DNA of 40,329 nucleotides from contig WGBO01000014.1 of assembly GCA_015494295.1 (NCBI GenBank), forward strand, positions 1-40,329. The letters are read 5' to 3'. Shown piece by piece: positions 17,683 to 26,904 of the stretch (its first letter is position 1; the number at the start of each line of letters is the position of its first letter). Origin of the DNA: Gammaproteobacteria bacterium. Lineage in GTDB: Bacteria; Pseudomonadota; Gammaproteobacteria; DSM-19610. The notes beneath the pieces were generated by a model. It searched no databases, had not been told where the DNA came from, and saw only the letters and a list, made by a program, of their open reading frames with translations. The position numbers and the translations under genes were made by a program.

Positions 17683-20322
17683 CTAAAGCTTCTGCAATAC
17701 AGCGCGGGCCTCATCAAGACCATCATACTCATGTTTGCCATCAACTGCCCGTTGCAGGTGCAGTCGCGCCTTTTCATTGTCTCCCAGGCGGAAATACGCC
17801 ATGCCGAGGTGGTAACGGAATATGGGAACGTCCGGCGAAAGCTCGACAGCCCGCTCAAGAACCTCGACCGCCCTGTCGTAATCGCCATGCCGGTAATACA
17901 CCCAACCGGCCGTATCGAGGAACGCGGGCTGGCGCGTCCTCTCCAGCTTTTTGGACAATCCCATAGCCTTGACCAAACTTGCATCGTCCGTTCGATGATC
18001 AGCCAGTAACGCCGCAAGATTATTGATGCTGATAGCATTATCGGGGTTATGCTCAAGCACTTTCTCGTAAACCGAAATCGCCGCCTCATAATCCCCCAGC
18101 CTTTCGAGGACACCTGCCAGCCCGATCTGCAGACGTACATTGTCAGGCATCGCCTCGAGACCTTTACGATACGCCTCGGCGGCCCCCTTCAGATTGTTTT
18201 CGGCAAGTCGAACCGCCGCGAGCCGCGCATAAACCTGGTCGTCCGCCGGCGTCAGCTCCAGTTGCTGCAACAATGCACTTTCAGCCTTGGGCAACTCGTT
18301 CCGGGCCATATACACAATACTCAAAAGCCTGTTGGCGGAAGGATGCTGCGGATTCTCGCCCAGTATTTTCTTTAACCGCTTCTCCGCAATGTCGGCGTGA
18401 CCGACACTTGTTTCTAGCGAAACCAGGGCATCAAGCACTTTATCCGAATCCGGTGAAACCTCGTATGCCTTCCGGTATGCCTCCAGTGCACCATCGGCAT
18501 CCCCCTTCAGCGAAAGCAATCTGCCCTTCCGGAAAAACCCTTCGCCACTACGCGGATAAGCCGAAATAAACTCATCTACCAGACCCAAAGCAGCGTCGTA
18601 CTCGCCTTGTTGAGCGAGAACATCCATTTTCTCCAGCAAGGCAGCCGGATCATCCGGCTTTTTCGCCAGAACTTCATCCAGCAATTTCAGGGCAGCATCG
18701 TAGTCTTTCTGCGCAGCCCGCAGACGGGCCTCCAAAACAAAACCCTCCGTGCTATCGTCCGACGCTTCCTGCATAACATGAAGCGCAGACTCAAGCCCCT
18801 TGACATCCCCGCTGCGCCCCAACAAGGCAACCTTCGCCTTCATGGCCCGTGTGTTCTTTGGATCATTTTCAAGTATGGCGTCCAACTGCTTGAGCGCGCT
18901 ATCCACATCGCCGGCCTGGACAAGCAGGTTCGCATAAGAAAAGCGTATCCTGTTATTCAGCGGATTAACTTCGACACCACGCCGCAAGGTATCCAGAGCA
19001 AGCTCCTTCTCCCCGTTACCCATATGGGCCGCGGCCAATAACTGTAGAACATCTGCGTTATCCGGCTGTTCCTTCAGCACGGAACGGAAACTGTTAATAG
19101 CATCGACAAATTCCTTCCTGCTCATCTCAAGACGACCCTTGAGAAGCAGCGCACCATAATCCCGGGGATTCTCTTGCAGAACCTCATTGAGCAAGCTAGC
19201 AACGCGCTTGTCTTCCGGGTTATCCATAGCAAGAAGTTGCGCCAAGATGACCCGCGCACTTAGCCCGGCAGGTTCATTGCCAGCAGCCTCGATAACCGCC
19301 CGCAACATATTTACAGCATCCTCTTTCCGGGAACTATCAATATAGAGTTTTGCAAGGGAAAGACGGAGATCATAAAGGTCAGGCCTTGACCGAACAAACT
19401 CCTCCATTGTCTCGATGGCCGCGCTCATCCCTTTTTTCGCCGATACAAGCCCAGTCAGCAACTGGTATCGCTGCACATCATCCGGCTTGACTTCAATAGC
19501 GTCCATGAGAACCCGTAGACTTTCATCGATACGATCCTGGCTACCAAGCAAAGCGGCAAGCCTGACATAATTTCCAAGCTCATCCGGGTTACGCCGAACC
19601 AATGTACGAAGCAATTCTTCCGCTTCGCGATCCTGCCCGGACTTAACGAGATGAGCAACCAACCTCTGCTGCAGCATCAGGTCCTCCGGATTTCTCCTCG
19701 CGGCCTCCCGCAGCACGTCAACCGCTTTTTCCTGTTGACCATCCTGATCGTACAGCCCCGCCAGTAACAACGCCGAAAACTGTTCCCCGGGATCTTGCGC
19801 AACAAGCGGTGCAAGCTGTCCAATCGCCTTGGCAAGATCACCCTCGTTTGCCCACAACCCCGCTTCAAGCACCTTGGCATCACGATTTTCAGGCTCATGA
19901 GCACGAATTTCCTCGATCTTCTTCTGGAGCAGGCCGGTCAGATCAGCGACCCTGTCGCGGTAACCTTGTGATTTCTGCGCGATTATCTGCGCAAGAAAAA
20001 GACGCCCCAAATGCACCTTAGGCTCGATCAAACTGGGATCCAGGTCCACTGCCTTCCTGAAAGCGCCAAAAGCCCGCCCCCAGTTCTCGCTCTTCTCCTC
20101 AACCACACCCAATAACACATATGCACGCGCATCCTTGGGATCGATTTGCAGGACGTTTTTGAATTCAATCCTCGCCTTGTCAAGGTTACCGTCTGCGAGA
20201 TAGCTTTGACCCTTTTCAAGATACCTGGCCTTGCGCTCTTCCTTGCCCCCGCAGCCCGCCAGCACCGCCACAAGAACAACCAGTGACAACGCGCCTGCCA
20301 CACCCCGTTTAATATTGATCAT
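17683..20322 (-). CDS. prsT: PEP-CTERM-system TPR lipoprotein PrsT
   Basis: An 879-residue protein with a lipoprotein signal (LVVLVAVLAGCGG; lipobox LAGC, lipid-modified Cys about residue 25) followed by some twenty tetratricopeptide-type repeats to the C-terminus. Clear ones are KGQSYLADGNLDKARIEFKN and YEKVLEHNPDNAISINNLA. Architecture and length match the PrsT family found beside exosortases and exopolysaccharide genes. A periplasmic scaffold role in export or assembly is inferred. The ATG at 20320-20322 is chosen for the intact signal peptide and a GGAG site; the open frame continues 18 codons upstream. Base composition is clearly less GC-rich than the dsbD/prsR side. Confidence 0.9.
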   Translation of the reverse strand: MINIKRGVAGALSLVVLVAVLAGCGGKEERKARYLEKGQSYLADGNLDKARIEFKNVLQIDPKDARAYVLLGVVEEKSENWGRAFGAFRKAVDLDPSLIEPKVHLGRLFLAQIIAQKSQGYRDRVADLTGLLQKKIEEIRAHEPENRDAKVLEAGLWANEGDLAKAIGQLAPLVAQDPGEQFSALLLAGLYDQDGQQEKAVDVLREAARRNPEDLMLQQRLVAHLVKSGQDREAEELLRTLVRRNPDELGNYVRLAALLGSQDRIDESLRVLMDAIEVKPDDVQRYQLLTGLVSAKKGMSAAIETMEEFVRSRPDLYDLRLSLAKLYIDSSRKEDAVNMLRAVIEAAGNEPAGLSARVILAQLLAMDNPEDKRVASLLNEVLQENPRDYGALLLKGRLEMSRKEFVDAINSFRSVLKEQPDNADVLQLLAAAHMGNGEKELALDTLRRGVEVNPLNNRIRFSYANLLVQAGDVDSALKQLDAILENDPKNTRAMKAKVALLGRSGDVKGLESALHVMQEASDDSTEGFVLEARLRAAQKDYDAALKLLDEVLAKKPDDPAALLEKMDVLAQQGEYDAALGLVDEFISAYPRSGEGFFRKGRLLSLKGDADGALEAYRKAYEVSPDSDKVLDALVSLETSVGHADIAEKRLKKILGENPQHPSANRLLSIVYMARNELPKAESALLQQLELTPADDQVYARLAAVRLAENNLKGAAEAYRKGLEAMPDNVRLQIGLAGVLERLGDYEAAISVYEKVLEHNPDNAISINNLAALLADHRTDDASLVKAMGLSKKLERTRQPAFLDTAGWVYYRHGDYDRAVEVLERAVELSPDVPIFRYHLGMAYFRLGDNEKARLHLQRAVDGKHEYDGLDEARAVLQKL

Positions 20323-20372
20323 CGTATTTCTCCATATCCAGTCACGAGCGAATTGCTCATGCCGGAGTTGCG

Positions 20373-21332
20373 TCAAACTTCAGCGCCCGTTACTACGCTG
20401 TAGTGCTCAATAAACCAGTTGTACGTCTTCTCGATCCCGTCCACCAGGCTCACACCGGGCACCCAGCCGAGCGCAGTCATACGAGAACAATCGACAAGCT
20501 TCCTCGGCGTTCCATCCGGCTTCGATACATCGAACTCGAGAGCCCCATCATAGCCGACCACAGCCGCCACCATCTCCGCAAGCTCCCTGATGGTAACGTC
20601 TTCACCAAAACCAACGTTTACCACATCGTCACCATCATAGTTGCGCATAAGGAAAACACATGCTTCGGCAAGGTCGTCGACGTAAAGAAACTCTCTGCGT
20701 GGCCGCCCCGAGCCCCACACATTCACCGCGCCGGCCCCGGATTCCCTGGCTTCGTGGACTTTCCTTATCAAAGCCGGCAGGACATGCGCCTTCTCAAGAT
20801 CGAAATTGTCACCCGGACCGTACAGATTTGTCGGCATGGCCGATATAAACCTGCAGCCATACTGCTTCCGGTATGCCTGAACAAGCTTTATCCCTGCAAT
20901 CTTGGCAACCGCGTAAGGTTCATTCGTCGGCTCCAGCGGACCCGACAAAAGACTTTCCTCCTTTAGCGGCTGGGGAGCGAACTTCGGGTAAATACAGGTA
21001 CTGCCAAGAAACAGAAGCTTTTTTACGCCATGCCGAAACGACGAGTGCACCACATTGGCCTCGATCATGAGATTATCGTAGATAAACTCCGCCGGGTAAC
21101 GCTCATTAGCCAATATCCCCCCCACCCTGGCAGCCGACAGGAAAACATACTCCGGCTTGCGGTCAGAAAAAAACTTCTCAACATCCTGCTGGCAGCGAAG
21201 ATCCAGCGAAGAGCTGCGCTCCATCAGAAGATTGTTGTACCCAGCGCTTCTCAGATACCGGACAATCGCTGACCCAACCATACCACCATGACCGGCAACA
21301 TATATTCTCGCGTTCCTGTCCATACTACTCAT
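20373..21332 (-). CDS. fcl: GDP-L-fucose synthase
   Basis: A 319-residue short-chain dehydrogenase that epimerises and reduces GDP-4-keto-6-deoxymannose to GDP-L-fucose with NADPH. The nucleotide-binding [14 protein letters not shown], the strand [15 protein letters not shown] and the catalytic Y-x3-K in [11 protein letters not shown] are all present. The start ATG lies inside the end of gmd (8-base overlap), so the two consecutive pathway steps are translationally coupled. A Met three codons downstream is an equally possible start. It gives the exopolysaccharide cluster a dedicated fucose supply. Confidence 0.96.
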   Translation of the reverse strand: MSSMDRNARIYVAGHGGMVGSAIVRYLRSAGYNNLLMERSSSLDLRCQQDVEKFFSDRKPEYVFLSAARVGGILANERYPAEFIYDNLMIEANVVHSSFRHGVKKLLFLGSTCIYPKFAPQPLKEESLLSGPLEPTNEPYAVAKIAGIKLVQAYRKQYGCRFISAMPTNLYGPGDNFDLEKAHVLPALIRKVHEARESGAGAVNVWGSGRPRREFLYVDDLAEACVFLMRNYDGDDVVNVGFGEDVTIRELAEMVAAVVGYDGALEFDVSKPDGTPRKLVDCSRMTALGWVPGVSLVDGIEKTYNWFIEHYSVVTGAEV

Positions 21333-22428
21333 TGTACGTGAACGTCTTGTAACCTTTCCGACGACACAGCTCGTCCCTTTCGGCGACCTTCAGATCCTCG
21401 CGAACCATCTCCGAAACCATGTCCGGGAACGATATCTCCGGCTTCCAGCCAAGCACACGACGGGCCTTGCTGGAATCACCCAACAGCGTATCCACCTCCG
21501 TTGGCCGGAAGTAGCGCGGATCGACTTCAACCAGAGTCTTGCCGCTCTGGGCATCAACCCCCTTTTCGTCGACACCCGCCCCAGACCACTCTATATCGAC
21601 CCCAACTTCGCGAAATGCAGACTCGACAAACTCACGCACAGAATACTGCACGCCAGTGCAAATACAAAAATCGTCTGGCTCATCCTGCTGGAGCATCAAC
21701 CACTGCATGCGCACATAATCCCTGGCATGCCCCCAATCCCTGCGCGCATCGAGATTCCCCAGATACAGGCAGTCCTGCAACCCCAGCTTGATCCGGGCAA
21801 CTGCCCTGGTAATCTTTCTGGTGACGAATGTCTCGCCCCTTAATGGCGATTCGTGGTTGAACAATATCCCGTTACATGCATAGAGGCCATACGCCTCACG
21901 GTAATTCACACATATCCAATAGGAATAAAGCTTCGCAACCGCATACGGACTACGAGGGTAGAAAGGTGTGGTTTCGGTCTGCGGAACCTCCGCAACCTTC
22001 CCGTATAGCTCGCTGGTCGACGCCTGATAAAACCTCGTCTTCTTCTCGAGACCAAGAATTCTTATTGCTTCCAGCAACCGCAATGTACCGAGAGCATCTG
22101 CATTTGCGGTATACTCAGGCGTCTCAAACGACACCGCGACGTGACTTTGCGCGGCCAAATTATAGATTTCGTCCGGCCGAACATCCTGCACTATGCGTAT
22201 CAGGTTCGTTGCATCCGTCAGGTCACCATAATGCAGGACGAACTTGTCCGCCGACTCTTCATGAGGGTCCTTGTAAAGATGATCAATTCGTTCAGTATTG
22301 AACGATGAGGCCCGGCGCTTGATACCGTGGACCACATAACCCTTCCCCAGAAGAAACTGCGCAAGGTATGCACCATCCTGACCCGTAACTCCGGTAATCA
22401 ACGCAACCTTTTTATGTTCCCTTGCCAT
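21325..22428 (-). CDS. gmd: GDP-mannose 4,6-dehydratase
   Basis: A 367-residue extended short-chain dehydrogenase converting GDP-mannose to GDP-4-keto-6-deoxymannose. It has the NAD(P) motif [16 protein letters not shown], the active-site segment [20 protein letters not shown] and the Y-x3-K of [17 protein letters not shown] ribosome site precedes the ATG. First enzyme of the GDP-fucose branch, immediately before fcl. Phosphomannomutase at 28744-30204 could supply the mannose-1-phosphate upstream of it; a GDP-mannose pyrophosphorylase is not in the window. Confidence 0.97.
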   Translation of the reverse strand: MAREHKKVALITGVTGQDGAYLAQFLLGKGYVVHGIKRRASSFNTERIDHLYKDPHEESADKFVLHYGDLTDATNLIRIVQDVRPDEIYNLAAQSHVAVSFETPEYTANADALGTLRLLEAIRILGLEKKTRFYQASTSELYGKVAEVPQTETTPFYPRSPYAVAKLYSYWICVNYREAYGLYACNGILFNHESPLRGETFVTRKITRAVARIKLGLQDCLYLGNLDARRDWGHARDYVRMQWLMLQQDEPDDFCICTGVQYSVREFVESAFREVGVDIEWSGAGVDEKGVDAQSGKTLVEVDPRYFRPTEVDTLLGDSSKARRVLGWKPEISFPDMVSEMVREDLKVAERDELCRRKGYKTFTYNE

Positions 22429-22468
22429 GCCATATCCTCACGACATCCATCCCAACGTGTGCAAAGAA

Positions 22469-24109
22469 CTACAGGAACTGACGCCCGCCTATCAGCGCAA
22501 GCGACACAAGCACGGATACCGTAAACATGTCCCACCGGCTACGCATATATTTCAGGACAATCTCAGCACCATAGAACAGCACGATCAACTTCACTACGAG
22601 CGCAACAAGAGTTACATCGGTAAACCCGTTTTCCGACAACAACGTCAGCACCAGAACGATCAGCACGACAAGATAATCCAGCGGCGTCACTCTGAAGAAC
22701 TCGCCACGGGAGTACCTCACCGCCATAACGACAGCAAGACCTGTCACAACGTAAAACACACTCAGCCAGTAATCATGCGAAGCAAAAATCTCTGGAGGGT
22801 AATATTCTACAAGATAGGCGACAAACGCCATTGCAACATAAATCATCAGGCGCAACGACAAAAACCAGACACGATACCCAAGCACCAACCTTGCCAACAG
22901 AGCAACAAACAGAAGCGCCGAGGCAATCGAAAGATCCCGGGGCACGTCAACAGCAAATACAGCACACGACAGCACAAACAATGACAAAAGCAGTCGTATC
23001 ACTGCCCGATCAACAACCATGAGACCGCTATCGGCCTCCAGGCCGTTGATCAGATGCATCAACGCGGAATCCGGTGAGGGAGACTTCATTCGCCAACCGC
23101 TTTTCTCCGCAGTCACAAGCGCACCGAAGACAAGAACCGTCATGGCAAGATAGATACCGATCAACAGCCCGTCGCTCTCGTACGGAAGCAATACGGCCAG
23201 GAGCACAAGGATTGCCTGCACCGAATAAATCACGATCACCGACTGATAATGCTCGAATCCAAGCTTGAGCAGGCGATGATGTATATGGTTGCTGGTTGCG
23301 CGAAACCAGTTCATACCCCCGTAGATTCGCTGCACGAATACAGAAATAATATCAACCACAGGCAGCCCGAGCAGTAGTGCCGCGACCGCCGGGCTCAATG
23401 CCGGATTTGAAACCTGTGTCAGGTAGACAGCGAGAAACCCCAGAGTAAACCCCAAAACCTGGCTTCCTGAATCGCCCATGAAGACCCTGGCGGGATGGGA
23501 ATTGAACCTTAGAAAACCGAACACCCCTCCGATTGTCGCAACCGCGATAAACACAACAATAAGATCCTGCGCCTGAAACGCCAGATAAGCGATCGCACCC
23601 AGACTAAGCAGCGACTCACCACCAGCAAGCCCGTCCAGACCGTCGGAATGGTTGATCGCATTGATCATCCCGACCATGGCAAAGACAGTAAATAGCCTGC
23701 CCGCATCCTCCCCTAGAGCGCCATTACCCAGAAACGGGATATTCGTAACATACAAGTCGCCGTAATACACGACGAGAAGCACGGCCAGAAACTGGCCGAC
23801 AAACTTAACATAGTGCCCTAGCTCCTTTATGTCATCCCACACTCCAAAGACGAGGAGTATCACAGAGCCAAGAAAAAATGAAACAACAACGTCATTCCAG
23901 GGAAGCCATATAAGCAGCGGTATGAGGGCGCCAAGAACGATGCCGATTCCGCCCGCCCTGGGTATCGGCGTGGCATGAACCTTCCGTTCGTCAGGGTTGT
24001 CGATCATACCCAGAGCCGGAGCCCATTTCACGAGCCACGGGATCATCAGCATACTGATCGACATCGCAACGACCAGAACCAGCAAGCCCGTCGCCAACGC
24101 ATTATTCAC
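22469..24109 (-). CDS. WecA/MraY-family undecaprenyl-phosphate sugar-1-phosphate transferase with C-terminal membrane extension
   Basis: A 546-residue polytopic membrane protein. Residues 1 to about 330 are a WecA-type transferase that loads a sugar-1-phosphate onto undecaprenyl phosphate, starting glycan assembly. Motifs are DERKVHATPIPRAGGIGI, FGVWDDIKELG (Mg-binding DD), NHSDGLDGLAGG, FMGDSGSQVLGF and ATSNHIHHRLLKLGF. The remaining 200 or so residues hold several further hydrophobic helices not present in the usual 350-residue enzymes. GTG start at 24107-24109 with AGGGGA upstream. Placed between the exosortase and gmd, it likely primes the exopolysaccharide. Sugar specificity is not readable. 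Confidence 0.93.
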   Translation of the reverse strand: MNNALATGLLVLVVAMSISMLMIPWLVKWAPALGMIDNPDERKVHATPIPRAGGIGIVLGALIPLLIWLPWNDVVVSFFLGSVILLVFGVWDDIKELGHYVKFVGQFLAVLLVVYYGDLYVTNIPFLGNGALGEDAGRLFTVFAMVGMINAINHSDGLDGLAGGESLLSLGAIAYLAFQAQDLIVVFIAVATIGGVFGFLRFNSHPARVFMGDSGSQVLGFTLGFLAVYLTQVSNPALSPAVAALLLGLPVVDIISVFVQRIYGGMNWFRATSNHIHHRLLKLGFEHYQSVIVIYSVQAILVLLAVLLPYESDGLLIGIYLAMTVLVFGALVTAEKSGWRMKSPSPDSALMHLINGLEADSGLMVVDRAVIRLLLSLFVLSCAVFAVDVPRDLSIASALLFVALLARLVLGYRVWFLSLRLMIYVAMAFVAYLVEYYPPEIFASHDYWLSVFYVVTGLAVVMAVRYSRGEFFRVTPLDYLVVLIVLVLTLLSENGFTDVTLVALVVKLIVLFYGAEIVLKYMRSRWDMFTVSVLVSLALIGGRQFL

Positions 24110-24213
24110 TCACTTCCCCTTACTCTGCTTGAAAATTACAGGCATGATATCCAGGCCCGACACGCACCAGGAGGATTCGCCACCAAACCACACTTCCACA
24201 AATGACAATCGCA

Positions 24214-25833
24214 TCAATCCGGAATGTAGTCAGTCAGCATGGGCGCCAATTTCCGCGCAAACTCGCCGAGCCTCCGATCACCGTCACCAAGGTCCTCCCC
24301 AGGACCAAGCATTGTCGTCAGCCTGACCAGAGCGCCATCGGTCCTGTTGCGAGTCAACGCATCGAGGAAAAGATACCATTTGATTTCGTATTCTCCGGTT
24401 ACGATACGATCACGCTGTTTGAACCAGTAATACACCAGCTGAGTCAAGTCACCATGGCGTATAACAGCACGATTGACGACCATGCCGGGCACACCCTTGT
24501 CCCCGGGTATCGAATATTCCTTCAACTCATCAATCCTCCAGCCCCCGCCGGGCAAGCACGCCCTTGGAGAATGTATCGACGCCCCCTTGCGCTGTACATC
24601 GTAGTAAACCGCGTACAGATTGATGGCGCTGCCATCCTCCCGACGGTAATCCGCAAGGACATAATCGGTGAAATCCAGCTTGTCGACGTAGATCCGGTCC
24701 ATGACCTCAGGGCGCCCGTGCCACTCATCTATCTGCATCGGGAACACGATAAATGACTGCCTTTGTGGAATGATATCCTGCCGCGCACCGACAATCTGCG
24801 CACCAACAGCCATAACGGCAACCAGTGCCAGAGCAGCCGTGTAAGATGCAGGCCACGCGCGCCGCAGACGATCGACCCCGGATCGGTCATCGGGCAAGTC
24901 AACGGCGAACACATCAGACAATGCCCGCCGCCCCCGACCAAGCTGGGCCAACAACCACATTTCGAGAATCAATATGGATATACACACCATAAACACAACC
25001 CAGCCCTCGAAGTCATGCAGAAATCCCTCTGCCATCGATTGGCCCCAGTACTCGACCAGAATTCCTATGATTCCGATACGAATACTGTTCAATAAAACCG
25101 TTATCGGAATACTCGAAAGAAAAACAAAGACGCGCTTCCAGAAACGCTCCTTGTAAAAGTAGGCACAGATGAAGGCCAGGCTCATCAGCGGAAACAGGTA
25201 CCGTAAGCCGCTGCATGCTTCCACCACCTGCAGCTTGTATGTACCAAGGTCTATAACATTGCCTTCAAGATATACACTGATCCCGAACAACCTGATAATG
25301 GCAACTCCGATCTCCGAGGAAACAAGCTGCAACTGCTGGGATAGACCCTGAAAAATGACCGCGGGCAACGGTATCATGAAGACCAGAAACAGAAACGCCA
25401 CCCATATTCGCCTGAATATTTCCCAGCCCGTCAACGAAAAAACGACGCCGGCGAGAGTCACAACCAGTGAGTACTGTGTAACGATCGTGATGCCGCTCAA
25501 CTCCCCCAGGAAATAAAGCGATACCCCGAACGCCGTCAGCATTACGCCGCCCCAGGAAAAGGTCCTCTGCAGCCGTTCGATTTCGTTTTTCCGCTGCCAT
25601 ATGAGAAACAGACTGAGAACAGGAATAAGAGGACCGTGACTGTATTCTTCCCTGTTCATCCAGTAACCGACCATGTGCTCGATACTGTCGTAGTAGGTTA
25701 CGCCTATCAGGGCAAGAGCACCTAACATGGCGATCCAGACAGGCACTCCGAACTCCCGAACTGGCTGTTCGTGACTGGCTGGAGATTCACTGTTTTGCAT
25801 AATGGCTATATCTTCCGGGTATACTTCTATCAT
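24214..25833 (-). CDS. xrtD: Exosortase fused to EpsI domain (XrtD-like)
   Basis: A 539-residue inner-membrane protein. The N-terminal 320 residues are an exosortase, a cysteine transpeptidase-like enzyme that recognises C-terminal sorting tags. The catalytic set is visible: C207 in VVEACSGLRYLFPL, R252 in LNSIRIG and H273 in FLHDFEGWVVF. The C-terminal 200 residues are an EpsI domain with IHSPRACLPGGGW. The fusion and wording suit the VPLPA-type XrtD subfamily, though XrtA-type exosortases also carry EpsI. Start is uncertain: ATG at 25833 lacks a ribosome site, while ATG at 25800 (MQNSESPAS) has GGAAG upstream. It heads the leftward cluster down to prsR. Confidence 0.88.
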   Translation of the reverse strand: MIEVYPEDIAIMQNSESPASHEQPVREFGVPVWIAMLGALALIGVTYYDSIEHMVGYWMNREEYSHGPLIPVLSLFLIWQRKNEIERLQRTFSWGGVMLTAFGVSLYFLGELSGITIVTQYSLVVTLAGVVFSLTGWEIFRRIWVAFLFLVFMIPLPAVIFQGLSQQLQLVSSEIGVAIIRLFGISVYLEGNVIDLGTYKLQVVEACSGLRYLFPLMSLAFICAYFYKERFWKRVFVFLSSIPITVLLNSIRIGIIGILVEYWGQSMAEGFLHDFEGWVVFMVCISILILEMWLLAQLGRGRRALSDVFAVDLPDDRSGVDRLRRAWPASYTAALALVAVMAVGAQIVGARQDIIPQRQSFIVFPMQIDEWHGRPEVMDRIYVDKLDFTDYVLADYRREDGSAINLYAVYYDVQRKGASIHSPRACLPGGGWRIDELKEYSIPGDKGVPGMVVNRAVIRHGDLTQLVYYWFKQRDRIVTGEYEIKWYLFLDALTRNRTDGALVRLTTMLGPGEDLGDGDRRLGEFARKLAPMLTDYIPD

Positions 25834-26132
25834 GAAGCCGTATTTTTAGTCTGATATACAGTAACGGCAACAAACCAGGCAGCCTGAACAACGCAAGCTT
25901 CGCAGGTGCCCGGCAGTGAAACAGGATCATGCCTGAGTCTGGCCGAAGAACACAGGGAATCTAACCGATCACCCCAGGTGGCGCAATGTCTCACACAACC
26001 CCAAAAAATCCGCGAACACATCGTAACGCACTGTTATTAAAACAAAATATCAGGAATCCAGATCCGCGCACAACGTAGTCACCGGAAAATCAGGATGAAC
26101 AAAATTTATTCAGTCGGCAGGCAATAACCAAG
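25834..26132. other. Divergent intergenic region between xrtD and the WecG-type gene
   Basis: About 300 bases without a gene, AT-rich at both ends. It must carry the promoters of the leftward exosortase cluster and the rightward glycosyltransferase. A weak -24/-12-like element lies at 25896-25911 (minus strand). A marginal sigma-70-like TTGCCG-N16-TAAAAA can also be drawn just before the first xrtD Met, which would suit the ATG at 25800. No clear promoter was recognised for the rightward gene and no long repeat was seen. Confidence 0.6.
25896..25911 (-). promoter_or_regulatory. Possible sigma-54 (-24/-12) promoter before xrtD
   Basis: The minus strand reads GGGCACCTGCGAAGCT: GGCAC at -24 and GC at -12, with ten bases between the GG and the GC. 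The consensus is TGGCAC-N5-TTGCW, so the TT before GC and the first T are missing. Transcription from here would start about 50 bases before the xrtD start. PrsR is a sigma-54 activator encoded by the same cluster, which makes the match worth noting, but it is degenerate. Confidence 0.25.
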
Positions 26133-26885
26133 ATGACACGACGCGTACGCATATTGAATATTGAAGTCGACAACTTTTCCATGGAGGAATTCCTCTCGGA
26201 ACTCGATGAGGGTTTTGTCGTAACACCAAACGCTGACCATATGGTAATGCTGCAACGGGATCCTGTGTTCCGCGCGGCATATGCATCTGCGGATTACCGC
26301 ACCGTCGACAGCCAGATCGTTGCATGGGCGTGCCGCTTTCTCGGCACGCCCGTCAAACAGAAAATCTCTGGATCAGACCTGTTACCCGCTTACTACAACT
26401 ATCATCGTGACAACGAGGATATACGCATATTTCTTCTGGGCGGAGCAAACGGCGTCGCCCGCAAGGCAGCTGAAAACATAAACCGCAGAGTCGGCCGAAA
26501 TATCGTCGTCGGCCACCACTCCCCCTCCATGGGTTTCGAAAAAGACCCGCAGGAATGTAGCGATGTCATCGACATCGTAAATTCTTCGGGCGCCAACGTG
26601 CTTGTCGTGGGGCTGGGCGCACCAAAACAGGAAATCTGGATCGCAAAACATCGCTCCAGACTCACGCCCATCAAGATATTCCTGGCCCTTGGCGCAACCA
26701 TTGATTTTGAAGCCGGCAATGTCAAACGCGCGCCTGCCTGGATCAGCAAATGTGGCTGCGAATGGCTGTATCGCCTTTCCCGCGAGCCCGGTCGCCTCTG
26801 GCGCCGCTACCTGCAACGGGACATATTGTTTCCAATACTGGTCATTCGCCAGAAATTGGGGCTGTATACGCCCCCTACGGAATAA
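26133..26885 (+). CDS. WecG/TagA/CpsF-family (GT26) glycosyltransferase
   Basis: A 250-residue enzyme of the WecG/TagA family, which adds the second sugar (ManNAc, ManNAcA or related) to an undecaprenyl-diphosphate-linked first sugar. Family signatures are VVTPNADHMVMLQRDPVFRA, KISGSDLLPAYY, RIFLLGGANGVARKA, GLGAPKQEIWIAKHR and GATIDFEAGNVKRAP with the CGCEWLYRLSREPGRLWRRY tail. It logically follows the WecA-type enzyme encoded across the divergent gap, although it is transcribed the other way. The ribosome site is weak. It ends 19 bases from the convergent APS kinase fusion stop. Confidence 0.93.
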   Translation: MTRRVRILNIEVDNFSMEEFLSELDEGFVVTPNADHMVMLQRDPVFRAAYASADYRTVDSQIVAWACRFLGTPVKQKISGSDLLPAYYNYHRDNEDIRIFLLGGANGVARKAAENINRRVGRNIVVGHHSPSMGFEKDPQECSDVIDIVNSSGANVLVVGLGAPKQEIWIAKHRSRLTPIKIFLALGATIDFEAGNVKRAPAWISKCGCEWLYRLSREPGRLWRRYLQRDILFPILVIRQKLGLYTPPTE

Positions 26886-26904
26886 GGAATCCGCTGAAAC
26901 AGCC

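Noticed and set aside
25979..25995. Sigma-54 promoter for the rightward WecG-type gene (TGGCGC followed by TCTCA)
   Set aside because: The base pair ten positions after GG is CA, not GC, so the essential -12 element is missing.
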